Positions 15,868-24,696 of a stretch of 33,088 nt of DNA are shown here, in pieces (position 1 is the stretch's first letter; the number at the start of each line of letters is the position of its first letter). A program made the translations under genes and the position numbers. The notes under the pieces were generated by a model. The model ran no database searches. It was given only the letters and a program-made list of their open reading frames with translations, and was not told the DNA's origin. The stretch spans positions 1 to 33,088 of the forward strand of contig MWYU01000730.1 in NCBI GenBank assembly GCA_002050375.1, written 5' to 3'. This stretch comes from Chitinophagales bacterium 62-2. Its GTDB lineage: Bacteria; Bacteroidota; Bacteroidia; Chitinophagales; Chitinophagaceae.

Positions 15868-17135
15868 CTGATGTCATCTTTATTAATATTGAAATATTGA
15901 AAGATAGATACGGTTTGTTCATTTTTAAGCATCAGGAATGAGTATAGAAAATTTACGAGATAACCTAATGTACTTACCATGGCTGCTGCTATAATGCCAC
16001 CCTTAGGTATTAATAAAATATCGCCCGTTAAGATCACTATCAAAGCTATGAAAGCGCCCTGTACGTTTATTTTTACTTTATTTACACCTCCATAATAAGC
16101 GCTTAAAATATAGAGATTACTTAGCGCCCAAATGCCAGGTAACAATACTAAAAATGGCAGGTACATTAGTTGGTATGTTCTTCCAAAAACCATTGGAAAC
16201 ATCCAATCTCCTAATAACAATATCAGAACAAACAAAATAATGTATAGCAACGAAGTTACCCTCCCTATGCGAAGTATATTTTCCCTGATTTCCGTTCTTT
16301 GCATTCCTGCTGCTGTATGAGGAAAAACTACGCTTGAGATAATACTGGGAAATACTAATAACATTTGCCCGAGCTTCGAAAGCTGTATGTAATTCCCTAA
16401 CTCCTCCGGTGTGCAATATCTTTCAACAAACCAATAATCTACCCGGTAAACCAGGAAGAAAATTACATTTGCCGCCAGCGCCATTAAAGCATATTTTATA
16501 ATAAATCTTATATTATTGAAAGAAGGGAAAGAAACGTTTTTCCAACTTTTTCTGGTGTAGATAAAAGCTACCGCTAAAGCCAACCCGCTAATAACGAAAT
16601 AAGCAAAATATAAATTAATCACGAGTGATACGTTAGTATTCTTGGTTCCTACCTGCTTAGGAATAAGGATGATAACACCAATATTTAAAAGAACCATTAA
16701 CAGGTTAGGGAGAAAAAAATCTTTGTTTGCGTAAAACAAGACAGTGAAAATATTGGTAAGCTGAAGACCTGCTATATAACAAACAGCGTAAAAAAGATAT
16801 TGGTCATTCGTTATAAAAGGCGAACCTGTAGATGTTTGAAGGTATAGCCATAGACCAGTAAAAATTATGAACGAAACTATTATAGACCAAACTAACGAAA
16901 ACCAGGCAAGCGAATCATCATTAATAGTCTTTTGCGAGGAGTAATAAGTGATTGCATTTTCAATGGTTAGCCCGGCGAGGATAAGAATAATAGAAAAATT
17001 ATTACATAAATAAAAAATCCATCCGGCATTGCCTGCTTCAAAATACCTCGAAAAAAAAATACTCATAACCAATACTGTTACAAAATACAATCCTCTCCAA
17101 ATAAAGCTTTGAGCCAACTGTTTTTGAAAGTTCAT
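15840..17135 (-). CDS. Wzx-like polysaccharide flippase (oligosaccharide-lipid exporter)
   Basis: The 431-residue product is an integral membrane protein with about twelve predicted helices and the start MNFQKQLAQSFIWRGLYFVTVLVMSIFFSRYF, characteristic of the Wzx/RfbX family in the MOP superfamily. These proteins flip undecaprenyl-linked oligosaccharides to the outer face of the inner membrane. Charged residues in the second half (VYRVDYWFVERYCTPEELGNY, near residue 225) match the family's helix 7 region. It is the first gene of a two-gene unit with the overlapping GT4 gene. No polymerase, priming transferase or chain-length genes are nearby, so the pair is either an orphan or supplies a pathway encoded elsewhere. 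Confidence 0.82.
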   Translation of the reverse strand: MNFQKQLAQSFIWRGLYFVTVLVMSIFFSRYFEAGNAGWIFYLCNNFSIILILAGLTIENAITYYSSQKTINDDSLAWFSLVWSIIVSFIIFTGLWLYLQTSTGSPFITNDQYLFYAVCYIAGLQLTNIFTVLFYANKDFFLPNLLMVLLNIGVIILIPKQVGTKNTNVSLVINLYFAYFVISGLALAVAFIYTRKSWKNVSFPSFNNIRFIIKYALMALAANVIFFLVYRVDYWFVERYCTPEELGNYIQLSKLGQMLLVFPSIISSVVFPHTAAGMQRTEIRENILRIGRVTSLLYIILFVLILLLGDWMFPMVFGRTYQLMYLPFLVLLPGIWALSNLYILSAYYGGVNKVKINVQGAFIALIVILTGDILLIPKGGIIAAAMVSTLGYLVNFLYSFLMLKNEQTVSIFQYFNINKDDIRWLRSFIQH

Positions 17136-17212
17136 GAAAGCGTACAGTAAGGTTAATGGCTAAAATACAATACTTTAGTGACTCAACCGACTGACGCATT
17201 AATAAAAGAAGT

Positions 17213-18193
17213 ATGGCTACAATTAGAAAAATAAATTCGAGGGCAATCTCCACTAACGAAACAGGTTTTGGCACTAATAGCGAATATAGTGGTGGCAGGT
17301 TTTACAATAAAGATGGTACCCCAAATGTGGAAGTTGACGGTGTAGGTTTTTTAAAAAAGATTAGCCTTTATAATACTTTGCTCAAGATGTCGGGCATAAA
17401 ACTTTTTGCTGTAATTCTTATTTTTTATTTTGTCATAAATCTTACGTTTAGCGGTATTTATCTTGCTTTAGGCCCTGGAAATTTAGGAGGAGCTGATAAT
17501 GATAGTACATTAAATAACTTTTGGGAAGCGTTCTTCTTCAGTGCACAAACAGTATCTACTGTTGGGTACGGACACATTTATCCTAAGGGGCTTCCTACAA
17601 ATATTTTTGCAGGGATGGAATCTTTACTCGGACTTCTTGCTTTTGCCTTTGCTACTGCAATTATTTATGGCAAGTTTACACAACCCCGTGCGTATATTAA
17701 TTTTAGTCATAATGCTTTAATCGCACCGTATAATAATGGAAGAGCTGTTATGTTTCGCATGGCGCCTTATAAACACAATCATTTAACGGATGCAGAAGTT
17801 AAAGTAACCTTAGCAATGAAGCTGCAGGAAGATGGAAAAGTGTCAAACAAGTTTTATAGTTTGCCTTTAGAGATACCGAAAATCAATTCCCTTACAACAA
17901 GCTGGACGATTGTTCATCCCATTAATGAACAAAGCCCCTTTTATAATTTAACCAACGACGATCTTAGAATGGGAAGTGCCGAACTGCTTATTTTTTTTAG
18001 AGCATTCGATGAAAGTTTTTCAAATTTCGTTATTGCGAGAAGCTCTTATATAGCGAGCGACTTTGTTGAAGGAGCAAAATTTAGATTGATGTATCACCCG
18101 AGTGAAGACAAGCAGACAACTATTTTAGATATGGCAAAACTTAGCGAGTTCGACAAAGTAGATATTCCCATTTTAAATGAAATAAAGAATTGA
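17213..18193 (+). CDS. KirBac-type inward-rectifier potassium channel
   Basis: This 326-residue protein has the layout of prokaryotic inward rectifiers: a cytoplasmic slide helix (near 47-58), a first transmembrane helix (62-86), a pore helix and the selectivity filter TVGYG at 116-120 (STVGYGHIYP), a second transmembrane helix (131-154), and a large immunoglobulin-like cytoplasmic domain from about 160 to the end (FRMAPYKHNHLTDAEVKVTL, ELLIFFRAFDESF). The filter is canonical for potassium. Residues 16-45 form a hydrophilic N-terminal tail. It diverges from the flippase gene with a 77-nt gap and converges on the CheB/CheR kinase gene. Physiological role unknown. Confidence 0.92.
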   Translation: MATIRKINSRAISTNETGFGTNSEYSGGRFYNKDGTPNVEVDGVGFLKKISLYNTLLKMSGIKLFAVILIFYFVINLTFSGIYLALGPGNLGGADNDSTLNNFWEAFFFSAQTVSTVGYGHIYPKGLPTNIFAGMESLLGLLAFAFATAIIYGKFTQPRAYINFSHNALIAPYNNGRAVMFRMAPYKHNHLTDAEVKVTLAMKLQEDGKVSNKFYSLPLEIPKINSLTTSWTIVHPINEQSPFYNLTNDDLRMGSAELLIFFRAFDESFSNFVIARSSYIASDFVEGAKFRLMYHPSEDKQTTILDMAKLSEFDKVDIPILNEIKN

Positions 18194-18239
18194 TTGTTGT
18201 TAGGGGAAAGGTTCTTAAGTAAGATTGAAATCCCTTTTA

Positions 18240-21200
18240 TCAATTACTCTCCATACCCCAGGGTTGCTGTACCGGGAGTATTACATGAAACACCGAACCA
18301 CTGCCCTCGCTGCTCTCAGCATAGATCTCACCACGGTGGTTACGAACAATTTTACGGCAAAGGGCCAGGCCTATTCCTGTACCCGGATATTGCTCTTTTT
18401 CGTTTAGTCGTTGGAAGATGACGAATACCTGGTCGGCGAATTCCTTCGGAAAGCCAATGCCATTATCTCTTAAGTCTATTATGTAATATTCTACAGACGT
18501 TTCAAGCTTTGGATATTTCTTTAAGTCTTCGGGCAGGAGCTTATTACAGCTTATATGAATTAAGGGCGCCGGGCCAGGTGAAGTAAATTTAAGAGCGTTG
18601 CTTAACAGGTTATGAAATAGTTGGTTCATCTGTAACGGGATGGCTTGTAATACAGGTAACTTTTCTACCTGTACGGTTGCATTTTTTTCCTGTACAAGCA
18701 AATCGAAATCATCTAATACTTCATCTACCACTTTATTTAGATCGGTTAGAACAAATTTTTTATCATATCGCGAAATGCGTGAAAAATTAAGCAGGTCATC
18801 AATTAAGAGGCGCATCCGGTCAGAGGAAGAACGTATTTTTTCTACATACTCTTTACCTGAAGCAGATAATGCATTAGCATCTCTTTCTTTAAGCCGGTTA
18901 GAAAAAGTAAGTATTTTTCTTAATGGCTCCTGCAGATCGTGACTGGCCACATACGCAAACTGTTGCAACTCGTTGTTAGTGCGCTCCAGGTTGTTATTTG
19001 CTTCTTCCAGTTCCTGTGTACGTTCGTAAACACGGCGTTCAAGCTCTTCGCTAATTAATCGCTGATCATGAATTTCGGTACAAGTGCCGGTGTAACCCGT
19101 AAATTCTCCATCTGTATAAAAAGTAGGCACGGCAGTATTTAGGATCCAGCGGTATTCACCGTCATGCCGTTCCATGCGGTATTGTATGCTAAAAGGTTTT
19201 TTTTCTTCAAAGGCTTTGTGGTAAGTGCTAAGGCATAAAGTAAGATCTTCAGGATGAACCCCTTCCGTCCAGCCAATACCTGTTTCCTGCCTTAGGTTAC
19301 GGCCGGTAAATGCAAGCCAGGTTTTATTCAAAAAGCTGAAATTTTTATCGGCGCCGGCAACCCAAATCATTACCGGAACATTATTGGCCATATTGCGCAG
19401 CCATTCTTCGCGTTCTTCCAGCAACCTTTCGGCCTGCTTATGTTCTGTAATATCTTCTATAGCCAGCATTATTACGGGTTGCCCGTTATAGCGTTGGATA
19501 ATGCGGCGGGCATTCAACATCATTACTTTCTCGCCTATGCCTTTAAATACATGTTTCAGTTCAAAACTATTTATATGGTCAACCTCGCGTAATTGAACTT
19601 CCAGCAAATCTTTTAAACGCGGGATGTTCCATTCTTTATTAGCCGCCTCGTATATTATCCTTCCTTCAACTTTAGCGGGATGAGCTTTAAAAATGGTATA
19701 GAAAGACTTGTTAGCTGTCTTTACCTTCAGATTAGCATCTAATACCAATACCGCTTCTCTTATAGTTGCTACTACAGCCTGCGAATAATCATGCGACTCA
19801 GAAAGCTGCTCGTTTCTTACCTGCAGCTCCTGGTTGATCGTCATCAATTCTTCGTTGCTGCTTTTTAATTCTTCCTTACTGGTTTCAAGCTCTTCGTTAA
19901 TGCTTTGCAGTTCTTCGTTGCTCGATACTATTTCTTCGTTGGCAGATTGCAATTCTTCGGTGGTGGCCTCATGATCTTCTACTATTGAGCGCAAATCTTC
20001 TCTTAAACCAATCAGCTCTGCCTCAAGTTGCTTAAGTCGCCGGTCTTTAGAATGTGTAGCTTTTTGGTCGGTGGGAGCTGCCGCCATTTTTGTTTCTTCA
20101 AAAACAACCAGCAGCAATGGTTCTTTAACAATATTTGAGAGAGATGTTATCTGGAAACCTACCTGGTGCACCTTACCCTGGTAATTTATTTGGATGCCTT
20201 CTTTTATTTGGGGCTCACCTGTTTTTATTACTTTGTTTGCAGCATTACGCAGTTCTAATGCCAACCCTGTTCGCGCCATTTTAAGCAGATTAAGGCTTGC
20301 TTTACCTGGCGATGGTTCGAGATATAAGTTGGGTGATCCGCGAAACTGCACAATATCAAGTTCATGCGTTACCACTACTGCCGCAGGTACAAACTGAGTT
20401 AGCAGCACTTCATCAATTTTTCTTTCAAGGTTTTCATTTGCGCTCACTTCTTTAACCCGAGTTTTCTCAACTGGTTTAAGCTCTAACCTTTCCTGATCGG
20501 CCATATTATAATTAAGATCGAACGTTACTTTAGAAGCTACATCTGTCTTCTTTGCATATATCTTTACTTTTTTATCAAGTTGATTAAAAAGCCTAGTACT
20601 GCTGCCAATTGTTTCAGATTTACCTAAAACCAGGTACGCATCTTTAGCCAACGAATAATGAAAATTCGACAATACCTTTTTCTGCAAAACATTATCTAAA
20701 TAAATAAGCAGGTTACAGCAACTAATAAAATCAATGCGCGAAAAAGGAGGATCTTTAAATACATTATGAGGAGCGAAAACACACAAATCGCGTATGGCTT
20801 TTACAATACGGTACAATCCATCCACTTTAGTAAAAAACCTTTGCAGTCTTTTGGCTGAAACATCAGCCACTTCAGCAACGGTATAGATACCTATCCTTGC
20901 TTTATTAATGGCTGACTGGCTTAAATCGGTAGCAAATATTTGAACGTGGGCATTAACAGCATCTTCTCCCAACGCCTCTAAAACAAGCATTGCTAAAGAA
21001 TAGGCTTCCTGGCCTGTAGAACATGCCGGAACCCAAATGCGAAGCGGTTTGGCAGCAGTTTTCTCCTTTATTAAGTTGGGCAGCAATTCTTTCTTTAAAT
21101 AATCACAGCAATAAGAATCCCTGAAAAAGTGAGTAACATTTATAAGCATGTCCTGGTAAAGCAATCTCACTTCCTGATGATCCTTCTTTAGAAGTTCGGT

Positions 21201-22037
21201 GTATTCAGATAAATTTTCCAACTTATGCAAAATCATCCTTCTAATAATGCGGCGTTGTATCGTATTCTTTTTATAATGTAAAAAGTCTACCCCTACTACC
21301 GTCTTGAGCAATCGTAAAATAGTATTAATTTCTTCTGTCTTAATATTTACCGGATCTTCTTCACCAATTTCATCATCAACCTCAACTTCGGCAAATGTTT
21401 CATTTTCCATGCTTTTGGATAAGATATACTTGAACTTGCTTAGCCTTTCAAGTTCTTTTGCTAATTCTTCGGGCGGTAATACTCCATCAACTGAACCTTC
21501 AGCAATTGCAGCGTGAGGCATTGAACTGAACAGCGCCGAATCATCCTGGGCATAGGTAAGTCCCCCGGCTTCTTTTATAGCCTTCAGACCCAGAGCGCCA
21601 TCCGATGCTGTACCTGAGAGAACAATGCCTATTGCCCCTTCTTTTTGCTTTTTGGCTAGCGATAGAAAAAATTTATCTATTGGTAGATGCAGTACCGGGC
21701 TCGCTGGGCGGGAAGTAAGTTTAAATACACCATCAACGAGGCTCATATCTTTATTAGGCGGAATGATAAAGAAGTTGTCAGGCTCAACAGGCATCATGTT
21801 CTCTGCCTGCACCACTTTCATTTGAGTACACCTTTGCAATATTTCAGTTAACCTGCTTTCATGATCGCGGGCAAGATGCTGAATATACACAAAAGCCATC
21901 CCTAAATCACAACGTAAGTTTTCGAGCAATTTAGTAACTGCATCAAGACCCCCGGCTGAGGCACCTATTGCAACTATAGGATACGGCTTGCTTTTATGCT
22001 CGTGCTTTTCATTCTCTATGGCTTGCTTTTCATCCAT
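18240..22037 (-). CDS. CheB/CheR hybrid sensor histidine kinase with PAS domains
   Basis: The 1265-residue protein joins chemotaxis-type enzymes to a kinase. Residues 20-200 are a CheB methylesterase domain with Ser27 (GASAGG), His54 and Asp146 (GTASDG). Residues 235-495 are a CheR methyltransferase with the SAM site WVPACSTGQEAYSLAM and CNLLIYLD. A coiled coil rich in EEL/SNEEL repeats spans 665-745. Two PAS domains follow (about 755-865 and 880-990, the second with a PAC-type end). HisKA has phospho-acceptor His1033 in ASHDLQEPLR, and the HATPase has Asn1143/1147, DNGIGF (1191-1196) and GTGIGLALCRKI. No receiver domain precedes CheB. Two lone receiver proteins nearby are likely partners. 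No chemoreceptor, CheA or CheW genes are present, so the output may be unrelated to swimming. Confidence 0.93.
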   Translation of the reverse strand: MDEKQAIENEKHEHKSKPYPIVAIGASAGGLDAVTKLLENLRCDLGMAFVYIQHLARDHESRLTEILQRCTQMKVVQAENMMPVEPDNFFIIPPNKDMSLVDGVFKLTSRPASPVLHLPIDKFFLSLAKKQKEGAIGIVLSGTASDGALGLKAIKEAGGLTYAQDDSALFSSMPHAAIAEGSVDGVLPPEELAKELERLSKFKYILSKSMENETFAEVEVDDEIGEEDPVNIKTEEINTILRLLKTVVGVDFLHYKKNTIQRRIIRRMILHKLENLSEYTELLKKDHQEVRLLYQDMLINVTHFFRDSYCCDYLKKELLPNLIKEKTAAKPLRIWVPACSTGQEAYSLAMLVLEALGEDAVNAHVQIFATDLSQSAINKARIGIYTVAEVADVSAKRLQRFFTKVDGLYRIVKAIRDLCVFAPHNVFKDPPFSRIDFISCCNLLIYLDNVLQKKVLSNFHYSLAKDAYLVLGKSETIGSSTRLFNQLDKKVKIYAKKTDVASKVTFDLNYNMADQERLELKPVEKTRVKEVSANENLERKIDEVLLTQFVPAAVVVTHELDIVQFRGSPNLYLEPSPGKASLNLLKMARTGLALELRNAANKVIKTGEPQIKEGIQINYQGKVHQVGFQITSLSNIVKEPLLLVVFEETKMAAAPTDQKATHSKDRRLKQLEAELIGLREDLRSIVEDHEATTEELQSANEEIVSSNEELQSINEELETSKEELKSSNEELMTINQELQVRNEQLSESHDYSQAVVATIREAVLVLDANLKVKTANKSFYTIFKAHPAKVEGRIIYEAANKEWNIPRLKDLLEVQLREVDHINSFELKHVFKGIGEKVMMLNARRIIQRYNGQPVIMLAIEDITEHKQAERLLEEREEWLRNMANNVPVMIWVAGADKNFSFLNKTWLAFTGRNLRQETGIGWTEGVHPEDLTLCLSTYHKAFEEKKPFSIQYRMERHDGEYRWILNTAVPTFYTDGEFTGYTGTCTEIHDQRLISEELERRVYERTQELEEANNNLERTNNELQQFAYVASHDLQEPLRKILTFSNRLKERDANALSASGKEYVEKIRSSSDRMRLLIDDLLNFSRISRYDKKFVLTDLNKVVDEVLDDFDLLVQEKNATVQVEKLPVLQAIPLQMNQLFHNLLSNALKFTSPGPAPLIHISCNKLLPEDLKKYPKLETSVEYYIIDLRDNGIGFPKEFADQVFVIFQRLNEKEQYPGTGIGLALCRKIVRNHRGEIYAESSEGSGSVFHVILPVQQPWGMESN

Positions 22038-22081
22038 TGTATTTTCGAACTGTTTTTTTTAAACAATCCTAAAAGTAATCT

Positions 22082-22112
22082 TTTGAATTTTTCTCATCAA
22101 TTATTACATTTA
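22082..22112 (+). promoter_or_regulatory. Probable Bacteroidota-type promoter for the response regulator
   Basis: TTTG (22082-22085) is followed after 19 nt by TACATTTA (22105-22112), which differs from TAnnTTTG only in the last base. The start of transcription would be near 22118, about 24 nt before the ATG at 22142. Confidence 0.45.
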
Positions 22113-22141
22113 CTTTTTACTTTATTTTTCCTTTTACCAAC

Positions 22142-22564
22142 ATGACTTCACCGATAACTCTTTTGATTATTGATGATGATGAAGATGACAGGCAATTCTT
22201 TTTAGAAGTTGTTGCACAAATCAATCCAACTATAATTTTTACAGAGAGCCACAACGGCCAGGAGGTCTTACATACACTGGATAATACCATTACTCTTCCC
22301 GATGTCATTTTTTTAGACCTTAACATGCCACGTCTAAATGGTTTTTACTGGCTGCAGCAACTAAAGAAAAACGATAGAACTTCTGCCATTCCTGTTATCA
22401 TTTATACTACCAGTAAACAAAAGGAGGATATGGAAGCAGCTAAAAGATTAGGCGCTGAACACTATATTATAAAACCAAACAGCACCGAAGATCTTATAAA
22501 GGAGATTGAATTTGTGTTGAAGAATATTCTGAAGAGTGTTGGAAATGTAAGTATGGCTAATTGA
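22142..22564 (+). CDS. Single-domain response regulator
   Basis: The 140-residue protein is a CheY-like receiver with no output domain. The acidic pocket IIDDDEDD is at residues 9-16, the phosphorylation site is Asp59 in VIFLDLNMP, the switch Thr is at 89/90 (IIYTTS), and the conserved Lys111 lies in IIKPNS. The extra text PRLNGFYWLQQLKK matches the receiver group that accompanies PAS or CheB/CheR kinases in Bacteroidota. It is divergent from the hybrid kinase with a 104-nt gap, so phosphotransfer from that kinase (His1033) to Asp59 is a natural guess. With no DNA-binding part, it must act by protein contacts or as a phosphate sink. Confidence 0.92.
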   Translation: MTSPITLLIIDDDEDDRQFFLEVVAQINPTIIFTESHNGQEVLHTLDNTITLPDVIFLDLNMPRLNGFYWLQQLKKNDRTSAIPVIIYTTSKQKEDMEAAKRLGAEHYIIKPNSTEDLIKEIEFVLKNILKSVGNVSMAN

Positions 22565-22581
22565 AGATAAAGATGTATGCT

Positions 22582-22890
22582 TCAATCTTGAAGGCGTATT
22601 TTATCGTGCACAGCTTTTCTATTAATAAACCTCCTGTTTAATTCTAAAGTCTTTTCAATTATCTGCCTCGTAACTGCTTTTTTGAGAGCATGCCTTACAG
22701 CTATTGTTTTAATTTTATTTCTTATTACTTTAGTTTCCTTTTCAAGCCCCAATATTTTCTTATACCAGTTACATTTTCTTTCGTCATCGCCTTCGTATGG
22801 CCTCGGTATTAAAAATACTAAAGGTGGATGAACAGTGAATATTTCCCGTTTATCTTTTGAGTCAAAATCAGTCTTTTCGTTGTTATACAT
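22582..22890 (-). CDS. Small basic hypothetical protein downstream of a response regulator
   Basis: This frame gives 102 residues from the ATG at 22890, 19 nt after the end of the response regulator gene on the same strand. A longer version from a TTG at 22932 would overlap that gene and is less likely. The product is rich in Lys and Arg, with no signal peptide or membrane segment. The N-terminal part has VHPPLVFLIPRPYEGDDERK; the C-terminal part (VIRNKIKTIAVRHALKKAVT to the end) looks like amphipathic helices. I recognise no family. Position and strand suggest it is co-transcribed with the receiver. It could be spurious. Confidence 0.45.
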   Translation of the reverse strand: MYNNEKTDFDSKDKREIFTVHPPLVFLIPRPYEGDDERKCNWYKKILGLEKETKVIRNKIKTIAVRHALKKAVTRQIIEKTLELNRRFINRKAVHDKIRLQD

Positions 22891-22909
22891 AGTGCGATAA
22901 TTAAAATTA

Positions 22910-23359
22910 TTAACTTTCGATAGAAGCAACAACTCTTACCACGAAATTTTGAATATTAGGTTTTTCTAAACTACTAATCAGCCTGTTAAATATATTATTC
23001 AAAAGCTCTACCAGCATCTCTTCATTAACCGGTTTAATAATATAATAATGAGCATCGTTTTTAAAAGCTTCGTCGATATTTTTAATGTAATGGGAATCTG
23101 AGTAAATGATAACAGGAATGTTTTTAAATTCTTTTGTGTTTTTAATAAACTTTAAACAGTCCAGCCCATTTTTAAAAGGCAGGCTAAGATCAAGAAAAAT
23201 AACATGAGGCTTAGCAGATGTCTTTAAAATATTTAAACATTCCAAACCGTTTTTAGCCCTTGTAATTTCAAAAGAAGAAGATACTTTTTCAAGAGCTTCT
23301 TTAAAAAACAAAAAATCGTTCAGGTCATCTTCTGCCACTAAAACTTTTTGATATTCCAT
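22910..23359 (-). CDS. Single-domain response regulator
   Basis: A CheY-like receiver of 149 residues. The acidic pocket is AEDDLND near 9-15, the phospho-acceptor Asp57 lies in VIFLDLSLP, Ser87 replaces the common Thr in IIYSDS, and Lys109 lies in YIIKPVN. After residue 125 there is a short tail (LISSLEKPNIQNFVVRVV) but no known output domain. It belongs to the same receiver subgroup as the one at 22142-22564 yet is clearly diverged and lies on the opposite strand, so it is not a recent tandem copy. A small basic protein gene follows it. The cognate kinase may be the CheB/CheR hybrid or one elsewhere. Confidence 0.9.
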   Translation of the reverse strand: MEYQKVLVAEDDLNDFLFFKEALEKVSSSFEITRAKNGLECLNILKTSAKPHVIFLDLSLPFKNGLDCLKFIKNTKEFKNIPVIIYSDSHYIKNIDEAFKNDAHYYIIKPVNEEMLVELLNNIFNRLISSLEKPNIQNFVVRVVASIES

Positions 23360-23707
23360 TACTTCCTTTCTAATAATTGTTGTACTATAGTTAACTAAAA
23401 CCCTCCATTAAAACTTAAAATTACTCCTGGTATTAATTCTGAAAATTCCCGTTCCTATATTGTGAAAATATTTTTTATTAGTAAACACAATATTGTAAAA
23501 AGAAATTGTTACTTATAGGTTTTTGCCTAAATTAAATAAAATAGATATTTGATATTATACAATTAGCGAAACAATTGAAAGCTATATGTAAAGCTTGGCA
23601 GATATATTTAACAGAAGCACCATGTAATATAATGCTTTTAGCAATAGAAAAATAAAAAGGGTTTGCATAAAATGCTAACCCTGATTAATCTTTTATAATA
23701 TGAATTG
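23360..23707. other. A+T-rich gap without recognisable gene
   Basis: These 348 bases lie between the response regulator and the Fe-S carrier gene, both on the minus strand. I see no open frame with protein-like composition on either strand. The only recognisable element is the terminator at 23643-23681. The right-hand part should hold the promoter of the response regulator, but no TAnnTTTG match was found there. Confidence 0.6.
23643..23681 (-). terminator. Rho-independent terminator behind the Fe-S carrier gene
   Basis: GGGTTTGCAT (23659-23668) and ATGCTAACCC (23672-23681) pair with one mismatch around an AAA loop. Read on the minus strand, the stem is followed by TTTTTATTTTT, so it ends transcription of the gene at 23708-24052. 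Confidence 0.8.
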
Positions 23708-24052
23708 CTAAACCGCGAAAGAAGTTCCACACCCGCAAGTTTTACTTGCATTTGGATTTGTAAAAGTAAATCCACGGCTATTTAACCCGCCCTGAAAATC
23801 TATTTCCATACCTATTAAATAAATGGCATGAGCCGGAGTCATTACACATCTTATGCCTTCAATTTCAAACTCCTCATCGCCATCTTGTTTTTGGTCGAAG
23901 CCTAAAACATAAGTCATTCCACTGCATCCGCCGCCTTTTACGCCAACTCTTAAATATTGAGAAGAGTCGAAGGTATCTTCATTTATTAATCTTTTTAATT
24001 CTCTCACCGCTCCTGCAGTTAAGGTTACCGGTGTTGCAATTGCTGTTTCCAT
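23708..24052 (-). CDS. A-type iron-sulfur carrier (HesB/IscA/SufA family)
   Basis: A-type carriers receive Fe-S clusters or iron and pass them to target proteins. The 114-residue product has the three invariant cysteines: Cys43 in GGCSGMTYVLGF, and Cys106 and Cys108 in SKTCGCGTSF. It also has the usual opening LTAGAVRELKRLI and the middle NSRGFTFTNPNA. Length is typical. It is a stand-alone transcript with its own promoter and terminator; no suf or isc genes are adjacent, so the choice between IscA, SufA and ErpA names is left open. The Rrf2 regulator with a possible cluster (13450) lies 10 kb away and is not evidently connected. Confidence 0.92.
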   Translation of the reverse strand: METAIATPVTLTAGAVRELKRLINEDTFDSSQYLRVGVKGGGCSGMTYVLGFDQKQDGDEEFEIEGIRCVMTPAHAIYLIGMEIDFQGGLNSRGFTFTNPNASKTCGCGTSFAV

Positions 24053-24069
24053 TACTTAAATTCTTTTTG

Positions 24070-24098
24070 CAAAAATACAAACAATCCCTTCTAACAAA
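24070..24098 (-). promoter_or_regulatory. Promoter of the Fe-S carrier gene
   Basis: On the minus strand TTTG (24098-24095) is followed after 17 nt by TATTTTTG (24077-24070), a full match to TAnnTTTG. Transcription would start near 24063, about 11 nt before the ATG at 24052, giving a very short leader. Confidence 0.6.
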
Positions 24099-24170
24099 AT
24101 GCTATGATTTTTCGAATAAAGGAAAAAGTTAAGAGCGTTAGCCGCCATAACAAAAGGATAGGGTTTCCTG

Positions 24171-24178
24171 TACTTTTG
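24171..24178 (+). promoter_or_regulatory. Possible -7 element for the membrane-anchored hypothetical gene
   Basis: TACTTTTG matches TAnnTTTG fully and ends 14 nt before the ATG at 24193. No matching TTTG is found at the right distance upstream, so this is only a candidate. Confidence 0.35.
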
Positions 24179-24192
24179 CTTAAACACAATGA

Positions 24193-24696
24193 ATGGATAA
24201 TACGACAATGTACCTAAGTGGTGCAATAGCATTTTTATTAGCAAGTTTTTTAGGATACCTTTTTTGGCAGCAAAGAAAAAGCTCAAAAGAACAAAGTGAG
24301 AAAGATAACTCTACACGCGCTTTAAGATTACAGGCTTACGAAAGATTGGCTTTATTGGTGGATAGGATTGCTTTACCTAATCTTATCAGCCGTATTAATC
24401 AAACCGGCGCTTCAGCAAGAGATATGCAGGTACTTCTTACGCATAGTATAAGGGAAGAATTTGATTATAACATTACGCAGCAAATTTACGTAACTGCTGA
24501 TGCGTGGACTGCAGTAAAAAACCTGAAAGAACAAAACATGCTCGTTATTAACCAACTTGCAAGCGCATTACCACCCCATGCCACCGGTATGGATCTTAAT
24601 AAATTATTGCTTGAATATTTAATGAAAGACAAAAAAGGCCAGTTGCACGAAGTTGTTAGCGAAGTGCTAAGTTATGAGGCAAAGAAGCTGCTGTGA
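24193..24696 (+). CDS. Conserved hypothetical membrane-anchored protein
   Basis: The 167-residue product has one N-terminal membrane helix (YLSGAIAFLLASFLGYLFW, residues 7-25) followed by a basic, hydrophilic stretch and a helical cytoplasmic part. The segment LRLQAYERLALLVDRIALPN, then SARDMQVLLTHSIREEFDYN and TADAWTAVKNLKEQ, reads as a well-formed soluble domain that I have seen widely in Bacteroidota proteins of unknown role. It is divergent from the Fe-S carrier gene with a 140-nt gap in which both promoters fit. No enzymatic motif is visible. I believe it is a real, conserved protein, but its function cannot be told. Confidence 0.75.
   Translation: MDNTTMYLSGAIAFLLASFLGYLFWQQRKSSKEQSEKDNSTRALRLQAYERLALLVDRIALPNLISRINQTGASARDMQVLLTHSIREEFDYNITQQIYVTADAWTAVKNLKEQNMLVINQLASALPPHATGMDLNKLLLEYLMKDKKGQLHEVVSEVLSYEAKKLL

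Noticed and set aside
22579-22593. CTTCAA-TC-TTGAAG stem at the response regulator end
   Set aside because: The loop is only 2 nt and no T-tract follows on either strand; it overlaps the end of the hypothetical gene.
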